From positions 1 through 64,000 of the forward strand of contig NZ_JACJVN010000009.1 in assembly GCF_014212015.1 (NCBI RefSeq): DNA of 64,000 bases. Direction: 5' to 3'. The position numbers and the translations under genes were made by a program. Shown one piece after another: positions 53,268 through 61,673 of the stretch. This DNA is from Cohnella lubricantis. Its GTDB lineage: Bacteria; Bacillota; Bacilli; Paenibacillales; Paenibacillaceae. A model generated the notes under the pieces. It was not told the origin of the DNA and made no database searches. It saw only the letters and a list, made by a program, of their open reading frames with translations. Numbering within the stretch: position 1 is the first letter of the stretch; every line of letters starts with the position of its first letter.

Positions 53268-53927
53268 ATGAGCGATCGTTCCGAACGGGATGTACTGATT
53301 CAGCGGATGCTGGAGCTGTCGGCGGAGATGCAGCGCAAGTTCCAGGCCGTGGACGACGAAGAGCATAGATGGCTGATCGATCATTGCGAGACGCAGGCAG
53401 CCGGCAAGGTTCTCCGCGACATGAGCGTTATGATGCTCGATATCGTGGACGCCGTCGGGAAGCTTCAGCCGGTCAACGGCATCACCATCTCGAAGCGATT
53501 CGGCATTCCGAAGGGCAGCGTGTCCAAGCAAACCCGCAGGCTGGTGGATATGCAGGTTCTTCAGACGCAGCTTCATCCCGGCAACAAGAAAGAGATTTAT
53601 TTCAGTCTGACCGAGGTTGGGGACGAGATCTATCGGCTGCATGAAGCGCTCCACCGGCAGATCTACATCGGAGCGCGGAAGTTCCTGGAACGGTATAGCA
53701 ACGAGGAGCTTCGGTTCTTGGCTGATTGTTACCAAGATACGCTGCAAGCTTCCTGGCTTCAGACGGAAGAACCGGTGTCGAAGGCAACATCGGCTGTATC
53801 GGATAGAGGAGACCTGCAGGAGATTCAAGACATGCTGAAGTCGATAGACGCTGCGCAACTGCGGCAAGTGAAGGCAATTCTGAAGGTAATGTTCTTCACT
53901 TCGTTCGAGGAGGATCGCGATGATTGA
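53268..53927 (+). CDS. MarR-like winged-helix regulator
   Basis: 219 residues, longer than the usual 140-160. HTH and wing are around PVNGITISKRFGIPKGSVSK (with TRRLVDMQVLQTQLHPGNKKEIYFSLT). The N-terminal 45 residues and a C-terminal tail ending AILKVMFFTSFEEDRDD are extra. Divergent from the quinone reductase, and its stop overlaps the ROK gene by 8 bases, so the two regulators are made together. Likely autoregulated through the duplicated operator. Confidence 0.85.
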   Translation: MSDRSERDVLIQRMLELSAEMQRKFQAVDDEEHRWLIDHCETQAAGKVLRDMSVMMLDIVDAVGKLQPVNGITISKRFGIPKGSVSKQTRRLVDMQVLQTQLHPGNKKEIYFSLTEVGDEIYRLHEALHRQIYIGARKFLERYSNEELRFLADCYQDTLQASWLQTEEPVSKATSAVSDRGDLQEIQDMLKSIDAAQLRQVKAILKVMFFTSFEEDRDD

Positions 53928-55125
53928 CCAACGGAGCCATCGGCTGCCATCGCCGAAGCGTATGGTCTATTTCGATATCGCTGAGCGAGGGACCGTGTCC
54001 AAGGCGGAGCTGCTCGGCCGCTTCTCGCTGTCGGGCACTTCGATGACAAGGCTGCTCGAGGAGATGACGGCGGAGGGGCTGATTCTAGCTTCGGGCTTCG
54101 GACCTTCGAGCGGAGGCCGGCGGCCGATTCTGTATGAGACGAATCCGGCGTTCGGCTATTTTTGCGGATTAGAGATCTCTCGGTTCCATTCGGCGCTCGG
54201 CTTGTTCGATATGCGAATGAACCCGCTGTCGTTCGTCCGCTGGCGGATGGACGAGAAGATGACGCCGCAGGCGCTCGCGGATCGGGTCGCCGGCGCTGTG
54301 CAGGCCGCGCTTCGGGAGCAGGGGATCAAGCAAGAGCAAGTGCTTGGCTTCGGCATCGGCTCCGTCGGTCCGCTAGACCGAGAGAGCGGAATCATTCTGC
54401 AGCCGCTGCACTTCCCGGCCCCAGGCTGGGCGAACGTCCCGATCTGCCGGCTGATCGAGGAGCGAACAGGCTTCGCTGCCCAGTTGGACAATGGCGCGAA
54501 CACAGCGCTGATAGGCGAACATTGGTCGATGCGCAGCGCCAATCCGCAGCACATGCTGTACGTGCATACCGGCGTCGGCTTGCGATCTGCTATGATGTCC
54601 TACGGCCAGATCATCTATGGCTCCGTCGATATGGAGGGGGCCATCGGGCAGATGATCGTTCAGTCGGACGGACCGCAGCTGTACGATGGGAGCAACTTCG
54701 GCGCGTTGGAAGCCTACGTGTCCGTGCAGGCGTTGGAGAAGCGAGCGCAAACCCACGCAATCATGGGCGCGAGCCCTCTGACGGAGCTGTTCGGCGTCCA
54801 GCCGGAGCAGATTCGCTACGACCTGCTGCTTGAAGCGCTCCGGCAGGAGCATCCTTACGCGATGGAGCTGTTCCAGCAGGGGGCGTCGTTCTTTGGCATC
54901 GGGCTGGCCAATATGATCAACATGCTGCATCCGGAGATTGTCATCGTCGGCGGCACGCTCATTCAATCGCACGAGATGTTCCTCCGGACAGCCATCGATA
55001 TCGCGCGCAAGAATACTTACTATCATCCGCAGTACCAGCCCGTCTTCTCCGAAGGCGAGCTGAAGGAAGACGCGGTCGCCACCGGTGCCGCGCTAATGAT
55101 GTGGAAGCAGCTGGAACTGCGCTAA
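53920..55125 (+). CDS. ROK-family transcriptional regulator
   Basis: 401 residues: N-terminal winged HTH (about 10-75, AERGTVSKAELLGRFSLSGT) and a ROK sugar-kinase-like domain (VLGFGIGSVGPLDRESGIIL, VIVGGTLIQSHE). It is probably not a kinase: the usual ENDAN box reads DNGAN (about 187), and the Cys/His zinc motif of ROK proteins is absent. It should therefore bind a sugar effector without phosphorylating it, if it binds one at all. GAGGAGG lies inside the end of the MarR gene. The target is unknown. Confidence 0.85.
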   Translation: MIDQRSHRLPSPKRMVYFDIAERGTVSKAELLGRFSLSGTSMTRLLEEMTAEGLILASGFGPSSGGRRPILYETNPAFGYFCGLEISRFHSALGLFDMRMNPLSFVRWRMDEKMTPQALADRVAGAVQAALREQGIKQEQVLGFGIGSVGPLDRESGIILQPLHFPAPGWANVPICRLIEERTGFAAQLDNGANTALIGEHWSMRSANPQHMLYVHTGVGLRSAMMSYGQIIYGSVDMEGAIGQMIVQSDGPQLYDGSNFGALEAYVSVQALEKRAQTHAIMGASPLTELFGVQPEQIRYDLLLEALRQEHPYAMELFQQGASFFGIGLANMINMLHPEIVIVGGTLIQSHEMFLRTAIDIARKNTYYHPQYQPVFSEGELKEDAVATGAALMMWKQLELR

Positions 55126-55130
55126 GGCGC

Positions 55131-55157
55131 GCTGTAACCCGCAAAAGTCGGGCACAG
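55131..55157. repeat. Single stray copy of the hairpin repeat
   Basis: GCTGTAACCCGCAAAAGTCG followed by GGCACAG starts 5 bases after the ROK stop. It matches the core of the 7.5-8.0 kb units with a few changes in the right arm, showing that the unit also exists alone. Confidence 0.75.
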
Positions 55158-55199
55158 ATCCCGCCCGCGCACCGCCTGCACGCAGCGCGCGCAGCAACA

Positions 55200-55235
55200 A
55201 GCCCGGCCAAGCGTCCAAGGACGCCGGGCCGGGCT
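55200..55235. terminator. GC-rich hairpin between convergent genes
   Basis: AGCCCGGCC and GGCCGGGCT enclose an inner CGTCC/GGACG stem. There is no T run on the plus strand, so termination is plausible rather than certain. Confidence 0.5.
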
Positions 55236-55254
55236 GTGTGTTGCTGCACCGAGC

Positions 55255-55785
55255 CTATTCCCAAGGCTGCGATGCGGCGTAGTCCTTCTTCTTCCGCAGG
55301 AAGAGGAAGCCGATACCGGCAGCCGCGACGGCCAGCGCGAGCAAGTGTCTCATGCCGGAGAAGCGCTCCAGCAAGGCGCTGAGGCCGAACACCGCGAAGA
55401 ACAGCACCGACAGCGTCGTCAGAATGCCGATCGGGATGAGCAGCCATCGGTTGCGGCTGCCGAACAGATACAGCTCGAGCAACCCGACCGCAGGCGCAAG
55501 GATGAAGCCCGGCCACATGACCGACCAGCTGCCCGACAGCGAAGCGATCTGGCAGACGATGCCGACGGTCATGACGACGCCTCCGGGCACGAGCAGCCCG
55601 ACGCCTCTCTGGTTCAGGAAGAAGTACAGCCAGTGGAAGAACACGCCGACCGGAATGACGAACAGCGTCGGCCAGAAGTGCGCGAAGATCGAGCCGACCG
55701 ACCAAGAGAAATCCGCATGGACGGCGATCACGACCGCCAGCAGAAGCAGCAGGAAGCCTGTCAGGGCGTTCCGATGAACTCGCAT
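55255..55785 (-). CDS. Integral membrane protein of unknown function
   Basis: 176 residues with about five hydrophobic segments (ALTGFLLLLLAVVIAV, FWPTLFVIPVGVFFHWLYFF, LLVPGGVVMTVGIVCQIA, LIPIGILTTLSVLFFAVFGL, LLALAVAAAGIGFLFL) and a short Lys-rich tail. Similar proteins are widespread in Firmicutes; the first helices resemble the membrane part of LiaF-like or DUF5668-type proteins, but I am not sure. GGAGAGGTG precedes the ATG. Confidence 0.7.
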   Translation of the reverse strand: MRVHRNALTGFLLLLLAVVIAVHADFSWSVGSIFAHFWPTLFVIPVGVFFHWLYFFLNQRGVGLLVPGGVVMTVGIVCQIASLSGSWSVMWPGFILAPAVGLLELYLFGSRNRWLLIPIGILTTLSVLFFAVFGLSALLERFSGMRHLLALAVAAAGIGFLFLRKKKDYAASQPWE

Positions 55786-55927
55786 ATTTTCACCTCTCCG
55801 TAACTATTCTTTATATTCTAAAGCATACTCTAATAGTGAGAGGTTTACCCCCTGCTGCGGGGTAGTTGGAAACTCGACTAAGGTCGGGGACTTCCGGCGG
55901 AGCCGGCAGCGTCAGAGTTCAGCGCAA

Positions 55928-56476
55928 CTATTCAATCACAATAACTTTATATTTCTTAATATCTAGGAACCGGATGAATTCGCGGGCCAAGTAGGCAGCC
56001 GAATGCATGGTACCATCTTGAAGCCGGTATAGCAGCAGGCCGATCACGAGTCCCGACACGTAATACGCGCACAACTCGCGGTCTGCGATCCCGGGAAGCG
56101 GCTGTGACAAGTAGAACGAGCTCAGCTGTTCGATCATGTCCGGTATCGGATCGGGAATGCTGTAATCTGCGTTTAGAAAATGTGCGATGGCCTCATGCTC
56201 CGACAAGTCGTCGAGCAGGCGAGTCAGTGCGTCGGCCGCTTGATCCATTGTGATAGGGCCTGTCCCCGCTACGGTCAAGTAGCCGATGAGGATGCCGCAA
56301 GCTTCGCGAATCATATCCCGCAGCAGTTCATCCTTATCGGCATAGTGCGAATAGAACGTGGCCCGGCGGATGCCGCTTCGTCGGGTAATGTCCGCTATCG
56401 TGACCACGTCATAGTCTTTATGCGCCAGTATCGACTCGATAAGCGAATGGCGCAGCGAAGCGCGCGTTCTCGCCAC
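55928..56476 (-). CDS. TetR-family transcriptional regulator (start uncertain)
   Basis: 182 residues from the first possible in-frame GTG. HTH: VVTIADITRRSGIRRATFYS with HYADKDELL. The C-terminal domain is the TetR_C-like type with GLVIGLLLYRLQDG. The GTG has no ribosome site. Upstream in frame lie the codons for HIDRR, the usual TetR start, preceded by a good GGAGAAGG followed five bases later by ATC where an ATG would be expected. Either a rare start is used or the start codon is lost. It lies 83 bases after the next TetR gene. Confidence 0.75.
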   Translation of the reverse strand: MARTRASLRHSLIESILAHKDYDVVTIADITRRSGIRRATFYSHYADKDELLRDMIREACGILIGYLTVAGTGPITMDQAADALTRLLDDLSEHEAIAHFLNADYSIPDPIPDMIEQLSSFYLSQPLPGIADRELCAYYVSGLVIGLLLYRLQDGTMHSAAYLAREFIRFLDIKKYKVIVIE

Positions 56477-56559
56477 ACGGCGGTCGATGTGTGCCTTCTC
56501 CGAGGATAGTTCGGCTTCGCCGTTATGGCCGAACAGCCAGAAATAGCGTTTGTCCGGAA

Positions 56560-57105
56560 TCAGCGCCAGAAGCGCCGGCTCATCTCCTCTGGCGTTGACT
56601 GCAGACCTTCCTTCACCCAGAACAGTAGAATCGAATACAGGTACAGCGTCATATAATGCGCGTACAAGTCGCGAGCCATCCGTGATAGATTAGGCTCTTG
56701 CGGCTCCAGAGCGACGTCTTCCCGGAACACCTCCAGGAAGAAGCGGTGGAAATTCACGTAAGGCTTCATGCTCCTGTTGATCATCGTGCGGAAAAAGGCT
56801 CGATGCTCCGCTACATATCGCAATGTGGGATGAACCTTTAATTCCACATGCTGCAGATCGAGCGACACTTTGTTGCGGAGCGATTGCCGGATCGCTTCGC
56901 TCAGCCCTTCGCGCATCTCCTCGACGATCTCCCCGAACAAAGCATATTTGTCCTCGAACAGCGTGTAGAATGTTGCACGGCTCACTTGCGCCGAATCCGC
57001 GATTTCTTTGGCCGTTACCCGGCGAATGTCCTTGTCGGACAATAGGGCAAGCAACGCTTCCTTCAACCTGGCCGTCGTTTCCTCTTGATGGGATAGCTGC
57101 GGCAC
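56560..57105 (-). CDS. TetR-family transcriptional regulator
   Basis: 181 residues from the GTG at 57105, with AAGGAGG 8 bases upstream; the ATG at 57141 would include that site. HTH: RVTAKEIADSAQVSRATFYT with LFEDKYALF. The effector-binding half ends FWVKEGLQSTPEEMSRRFWR, a TetR_C pattern seen in DhaS-like proteins. Divergent from the aldehyde dehydrogenase operon, whose promoter carries a dyad, so it likely represses that operon. Confidence 0.88.
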   Translation of the reverse strand: MPQLSHQEETTARLKEALLALLSDKDIRRVTAKEIADSAQVSRATFYTLFEDKYALFGEIVEEMREGLSEAIRQSLRNKVSLDLQHVELKVHPTLRYVAEHRAFFRTMINRSMKPYVNFHRFFLEVFREDVALEPQEPNLSRMARDLYAHYMTLYLYSILLFWVKEGLQSTPEEMSRRFWR

Positions 57106-57194
57106 AAGGTTCGCCTCCTTACCAACTTTTACGTGTATCATGCAAGTTTATCGATGTAATGGTTAAGAAACCGTACACATCGGATCGGATTGTC

Positions 57195-57215
57195 TTTGTT
57201 CGTCTTTCGAACAAA
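57195..57215. promoter_or_regulatory. Operator dyad in the ALDH promoter
   Basis: TTTGTTCG, loop tcttt, CGAACAAA: a perfect 8-bp inverted repeat. A plus-strand -10 TACAAT (57218-57223) lies just after, with -35-like TTTGTT or TTGTTC inside the dyad (spacing 15-16). A bound TetR would block it. Confidence 0.65.
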
Positions 57216-57270
57216 CCTACAATAACCGATGAAAGCTAGTTAAGCAATGGCACAAGGAGGATCGCAACAA

Positions 57271-58599
57271 ATGGACAGTGCTGAGAAGCAAGAAATCAAA
57301 CGTGTGTTCGAGCTGCAACGGTCCCATCGCGGCGCGATGCGTCAAAAGACGGCGGAGCAGCGCAAAGCGATGCTGGCCCGGCTGCTGGAAGCCGTCAAAG
57401 CGAACAAGGAAGAAATTATCGAGGCGGTCCGCCAAGATGTACGCAAGCCGTACCGTGAAGTCGAGATCGCGGAATATTGGGGAACGGTCAAATCGATCGA
57501 ACATAATATCGCTAACCTCGAGCAATGGATGGCGCAGATCGAAGTGACTTCGACTCTTAGGCCGGACGCCAGCGGCCGCTTGATGTATGAACCGAAGGGC
57601 GTCTGCCTGGTGCTTGGCCCTTGGAACTATCCTTTCATGCTGACGATGGTTCCGCTTGCTTCCGCAATCGCCGCAGGCAACTGTGCGATCGTGAAGCTGT
57701 CGGATCTGACCGAGCAGACCAGCCGCGCCGCAGCGAAGGTCATCCGCGAAGCCTTCGACGAGAAGGAGGTCGCGATCTTCGAGGGAGACGTCGATGTGGC
57801 AACGGAACTGCTGGATCAACCTTTCGACCATATCTTTTTTACAGGAAGCACAAGGGTCGGCAAAATCGTCATGACCGCAGCCGCGAAGCATCTAGCGTCG
57901 GTAACGCTTGAGCTCGGCGGCAAGAGCCCGACCATTATCGATGAGGGGTACGATTTGCTGGAAGCCGCAAAGAAGATTGCCGTCGGCAAATTCGTCAATG
58001 CGGGACAGACGTGTATCGCTCCTGATTATATCTTTGTCAAAGAAAGTCAGCAGGATGCATTCGCTAAGGCGCTGGAGGCCGTCGCAAAGGCAGGATTCTT
58101 CGGCGAGGACGGACAGCTGAGCAAGGAGAAGTTTGCCCAGATCGTCAACGAACGCAACTTTAACCGCATCAAGCATCTGGTAGACGACGCCATCGCTTGC
58201 GGCGCCGAGATCGTCTTCGGCGGGCAGTTCGATCAAGCGGACCGAACGATTCATCCGACCGTGCTGAAGAACGTTACGCCGGATATGGCGATTATGCAGG
58301 AAGAGATTTTCGGTCCGGTACTGCCGATGATGACATACGACAGCCTCGAGGAAGTCATCGAATACGTGAACGAACGGGACAAGCCGCTGGCGTTGTACTT
58401 GTTCAGCACGAGGGAAGATGCTATCTCCCAAGTGCTGAATCATACGACTTCCGGCAACGCTGCGATCAATGACGTCGTCGTACACTTCAGCGATTTGAAC
58501 TTGCCGTTCGGCGGCGTCAATGCGAGCGGAATCGGTTCCTATCACGGCATTTACGGTTTCAAAGCTTTCTCCCATGAGAAAGGCGTCCTATTCGCCTAA
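57271..58599 (+). CDS. Aldehyde dehydrogenase (ALDH3-like)
   Basis: NAD(P)-dependent oxidation of aldehydes to acids. 442 residues from the ATG at 57271, which has AAGGAGG; the ATG at 57247 would swallow the site. Features: GPWNYPFMLTMVPLASAIAA, the nucleotide-binding FTGSTRVGKIV, catalytic Glu in LELGGKSP and catalytic Cys in NAGQTCIAPDY. The short length and C-terminus GFKAFSHEKGVLF point to the class 3 group, which often handles medium- and long-chain aldehydes. First gene of a pair with an iron alcohol dehydrogenase, so the operon interconverts alcohol, aldehyde and acid. Confidence 0.94.
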   Translation: MDSAEKQEIKRVFELQRSHRGAMRQKTAEQRKAMLARLLEAVKANKEEIIEAVRQDVRKPYREVEIAEYWGTVKSIEHNIANLEQWMAQIEVTSTLRPDASGRLMYEPKGVCLVLGPWNYPFMLTMVPLASAIAAGNCAIVKLSDLTEQTSRAAAKVIREAFDEKEVAIFEGDVDVATELLDQPFDHIFFTGSTRVGKIVMTAAAKHLASVTLELGGKSPTIIDEGYDLLEAAKKIAVGKFVNAGQTCIAPDYIFVKESQQDAFAKALEAVAKAGFFGEDGQLSKEKFAQIVNERNFNRIKHLVDDAIACGAEIVFGGQFDQADRTIHPTVLKNVTPDMAIMQEEIFGPVLPMMTYDSLEEVIEYVNERDKPLALYLFSTREDAISQVLNHTTSGNAAINDVVVHFSDLNLPFGGVNASGIGSYHGIYGFKAFSHEKGVLFA

Positions 58600-58640
58600 G
58601 CAGCTTTACGCAAAAATGATACATGGAGTGTGAATCAATC

Positions 58641-59828
58641 ATGGCGTTGCAAAATCAAACGTTCCAATTGAACATTCAAACCGACTTGAAATTCGGCATC
58701 GATATCGTCCGCGAAGAACTGGCTAACAGCATCAAAGCAGCCCGCAAAAAGAAAGCGTTCATCGTCACGGACAAAGGCCTCGTCGACGCCGGCGTCATCG
58801 CTAAAGTAACGGCTCCTCTGGAGGAAGCCGGCCTGTCGTACTATGTTTTCTCCGACGTGCTGCCGAACCCGCCCGCGAATTCCGTCATGGCGGGCGTCGA
58901 GACATACAAGCGCGAAGAAGCCGACTTGATCGTCACGATCGGCGGAGGCAGCGCGATCGACTATGCGAAAGCTCTCGCCGTCGGAGCTACCCACGAAGGC
59001 TTCGTCTTGGACTACAGTATCGGCCGCAAGCCGGTTCAAGACATCGTTCCGCTGCTATTCGCCATTCCGACGACGATCGGGACCGGCTCAGAAGTGACGC
59101 GAGTCAGCGTCATTACCGACACGGATGCGGGCCGCAAGCTCGTGCTGGCATCTTCTTACCTCGTGCCTAAAGTCGTCTTCGTCGACCCGACGCTGACACT
59201 CGGCCTTCCGCGCGCCCACGTGGCCGCGACCGGAGCGGACGCGCTCGTTCACGCAATTGAAGCTTACGTCTCGCTTCCGGCGAACCCGTTCACGGACGGC
59301 TTGGCGCTGCAAGCGATCCGCATGATCTGGAACAACCTGCCGCAGACGTATGCGCACGCCGCAAACCTCGAAGCGCGCGCGCAGGTTCACCTGGCCAGCA
59401 CGCTTGCGGGCATGGCGTTCAACCTGTCTGGACTCGGCATGGTTCATTCGCTGTCCCACCCGATGTCCGCGCGTTATCACGTGCCGCACGGATTGGCGAA
59501 CGCCATTCTGCTGCCATACATTATCGAGCACAATCTGCCGGCGAACCCGCGCAAATATGCGGACATCGCCCGCTTGCTCGACCCGGCGCTGTACCAGGAG
59601 ACGGACAAAGATGCCGCAGCTGCTTTGATCTCGCTTGTGCAACAGTTCCTCCGTCTGATCGACATCCCGGAGACGTTCGCTTACACCGGAATCGAGTTCA
59701 CTGCCGTGCAGGTTGAAGAACTGTCCGAAGACGCCATGAACGATCATGGTACGGTGCACTTCAACCCGCGCAAAGCGGTGAAGGAGGACATCGCCCGCAT
59801 CTACAAACGTGCTCTCCCGTCAGTCTAA
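58641..59828 (+). CDS. Iron-containing alcohol dehydrogenase
   Basis: Group III, NAD(P)-dependent alcohol dehydrogenase, 395 residues from the ATG at 58641 (GGAG 12 bases upstream). Cofactor region: IVTIGGGSAIDYAKALA and PTTIGTGSEVTR. Metal ligands come from ATGADALVHAIEAYVS (Asp and His) and GMVHSLSHPMSARYHVPHGLANA (two His). Co-transcribed with the aldehyde dehydrogenase 41 bases upstream, ending at a strong terminator. It does not use PQQ, so it is not the partner of the pqq genes at the window start. Confidence 0.95.
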   Translation: MALQNQTFQLNIQTDLKFGIDIVREELANSIKAARKKKAFIVTDKGLVDAGVIAKVTAPLEEAGLSYYVFSDVLPNPPANSVMAGVETYKREEADLIVTIGGGSAIDYAKALAVGATHEGFVLDYSIGRKPVQDIVPLLFAIPTTIGTGSEVTRVSVITDTDAGRKLVLASSYLVPKVVFVDPTLTLGLPRAHVAATGADALVHAIEAYVSLPANPFTDGLALQAIRMIWNNLPQTYAHAANLEARAQVHLASTLAGMAFNLSGLGMVHSLSHPMSARYHVPHGLANAILLPYIIEHNLPANPRKYADIARLLDPALYQETDKDAAAALISLVQQFLRLIDIPETFAYTGIEFTAVQVEELSEDAMNDHGTVHFNPRKAVKEDIARIYKRALPSV

Positions 59829-59843
59829 TTTTATTTCATTACA

Positions 59844-59869
59844 GGAAAAGCAGCCCACGAGGCTGCTTT
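59844..59869 (+). terminator. Terminator of the ALDH-ADH operon
   Basis: AAAAGCAGCC, loop cacgag, GGCTGCTTTTT. Confidence 0.88.
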
Positions 59870-59919
59870 TTGCATTGCAGGTATCCAGCAAGCCGGCTAA
59901 TGATCCGACAACTGCCCGC

Positions 59920-59961
59920 TTGACACTTGATTCGGCTTCCGTTAATATTCTAACCAGTTAG
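59920..59961 (+). promoter_or_regulatory. Promoter and operator of the TetR gene
   Basis: TTGACA (59920-59925), 17 bases, TAATAT (59943-59948). Directly after lies CTAACCAGTTAG (59950-59961), a 5-bp dyad with a 2-base centre. A closely matching site precedes the ABC genes, so the TetR product probably controls both. Confidence 0.78.
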
Positions 59962-59986
59962 TTATAAATGAGGAGTGGGATTGCCC

Positions 59987-60655
59987 ATGCCGGATCAACA
60001 ACAGAAGCGATCCCGAACATACGACGCCGCCCGCACGAAGGAAGCGATCCTCGACGCTGCGGAGGAGGCGTTCGCCGAGTTCGGCTATTCGGCGGCTCGA
60101 ATCGACGCGATCGCGAAGGCGTCAGGGTACAACAAGAGCTTGATCTATCAATATTTCGGAGATAAGCTGGCGCTTTATACCGAAGTGATCAAGCGGGCCG
60201 ACCAGTTGGGAGACCGCGTGACCGGACAGGTCATTGGGGAAATGGTCGCCGATGAATCCCTCACGTCGGATGCTGCGAAGTTCCGAACGTTCCTGGAGAC
60301 AAGCGCGCGGGTGATGACCCGGTTCCTGCTTGAGCATCCCCGTTACCGGAAGATCCTGTATTGGGAAGCGGCGGAAGAGTGGAAGACGTGGAACCAGCTC
60401 GCGTACAAGCCGGACGACGTGTCGCAATTGCACGAGATCGCCCAAGCGGCGAAGCGAAGCGGCCTGATCCGGCAGGACTTCGATCCCGCACTGTTCCCGA
60501 TCTTCGTCATGCACGTCACCTCGTCTAGCCTGCAGGCGGTGACCCGGTACGAAGGATGGCTGGGCAAGCTGGATTCGCCGGAGCTGCAGACGCGTCTGGA
60601 AGAGCAGATCGCGCAATTTCTGGTGCGTGGCATTATGGAGCCGTCCTTGCTATGA
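59987..60655 (+). CDS. TetR-family transcriptional regulator
   Basis: 222 residues from the ATG at 59987; TTG 59981 is a possible alternative since GAGGAG lies closer to it. HTH: FGYSAARIDAIAKASGYNKS with LIYQYFGDKLALY. The effector domain is of the TetR_C group with a C-terminal dimer helix (ELQTRLEEQIAQFLVRGI). Together with the next two genes it forms a regulator plus ABC exporter locus with shared operators. Confidence 0.92.
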   Translation: MPDQQQKRSRTYDAARTKEAILDAAEEAFAEFGYSAARIDAIAKASGYNKSLIYQYFGDKLALYTEVIKRADQLGDRVTGQVIGEMVADESLTSDAAKFRTFLETSARVMTRFLLEHPRYRKILYWEAAEEWKTWNQLAYKPDDVSQLHEIAQAAKRSGLIRQDFDPALFPIFVMHVTSSSLQAVTRYEGWLGKLDSPELQTRLEEQIAQFLVRGIMEPSLL

Positions 60656-60685
60656 AGGGGCGGCATTCCTTTGCTTCATTTCTAA

Positions 60686-60697
60686 ATAACTAGTTAG
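60686..60697. promoter_or_regulatory. TetR operator before the ABC exporter
   Basis: ATAACTAGTTAG shares TAAC-n2-GTTAG with the site at 59950-59961 and contains the palindrome TAACTAGTTA. Located in the 76-base gap between tetR and the ATPase gene. Confidence 0.7.
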
Positions 60698-60731
60698 ATT
60701 CAAATCGAAGATCCATAGAGGAGAGTTGACG

Positions 60732-61673
60732 ATGGACGCCATGATTAGAACCGCGGGGTTAACGAAGCGATTCGGCCGAAGCACAGCCGTGGACGAAGTC
60801 TCGCTCAGCGTCGGCCCAGGGGAAATTTACGGATTTCTAGGTCTGAACGGAGCCGGCAAAACGACGACCATCCGCATGCTGCTCGGCATGATCAAGCCTA
60901 GTGCAGGAGCTTCATATTTGTTCGGGGAGAAGGTGAACGCCGCCCGCCGCGACTTGTGGTCGAAGGTTGGCTGTCTGGTGGAGATGCCGAGCTTATATCC
61001 CGAGCTGACCGTCTACGAGAACTTGGAGGTGGTCCGCCGGTTAAGGCGTCTGAATGGCACGCACTGGATCGAAGAAGCGATGGAGAAGCTCCGGCTGACG
61101 CCCTACCGGAACCGCAAAGCCAGGCACTTGTCGCTAGGCAACGGCCAGCGGCTCGGTCTAGCCAAGGCGATGCTGCACAAGCCTGCCGTTCTCGTGTTGG
61201 ATGAACCGACGAACGGGCTGGACCCGGCCGGCATCGTCGAGGTCCGGCAGCTGCTGAGCGAGTTGGCCGCCCGCGAAGGCGTAACGATCTTTATCTCCAG
61301 CCACTTGCTCGGCGAAGTCGCGAAGCTTGCGACGCGTATTGGCATCGTGCATCAAGGCCGGCTCGTGCAGGAATCGGACGCCCGCGAGCTGCACGGGCAT
61401 CTGCGCAAGCGGCTGCTCGTTCAAGTTCAATCGCAGAACACGGAAGCTGCGCAAGCTGTATTGCATAGTCGAGGCTATGCGCCACTATTGGCGGCCGCTG
61501 ATGAAGGCGGAACACTGGCAACCGAGCACGCTGACGCCGTGGCGAATCCCGAACGGATCGCCAGGCTGCTCGTTGAAGCGGACGTTCCGCCAAAGCTGCT
61601 CCGGGTGGAGGAGGAGGATCTAGAAGCTTATTTTCTACGAACGATCGGTATGGATGGAGGGATGGCGCAATGA
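60732..61673 (+). CDS. ABC exporter ATP-binding protein
   Basis: ATPase of 313 residues from the ATG at 60732 (GAGGAGA 8 bases upstream). Walker A GLNGAGKTT at 37-45, a shortened signature HLSLGNGQRLGLA, Walker B LVLDEPTNGLDPAG and switch His in SSHLLGE. The C-terminal 90 residues are the usual tail of BcrA/LanF-type exporter ATPases (VQVQSQNTEAAQAVLHSRGY). Such systems often give self-protection or resistance to peptide antibiotics. The stop overlaps the permease ATG (ATGA). Confidence 0.93.
   Translation: MDAMIRTAGLTKRFGRSTAVDEVSLSVGPGEIYGFLGLNGAGKTTTIRMLLGMIKPSAGASYLFGEKVNAARRDLWSKVGCLVEMPSLYPELTVYENLEVVRRLRRLNGTHWIEEAMEKLRLTPYRNRKARHLSLGNGQRLGLAKAMLHKPAVLVLDEPTNGLDPAGIVEVRQLLSELAAREGVTIFISSHLLGEVAKLATRIGIVHQGRLVQESDARELHGHLRKRLLVQVQSQNTEAAQAVLHSRGYAPLLAAADEGGTLATEHADAVANPERIARLLVEADVPPKLLRVEEEDLEAYFLRTIGMDGGMAQ

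Noticed and set aside
57271-59828. ALDH-ADH operon as the user of PQQ
   Set aside because: The dehydrogenase is the iron-containing NAD(P) type and the ALDH is NAD(P)-dependent; neither has quinoprotein propeller motifs.
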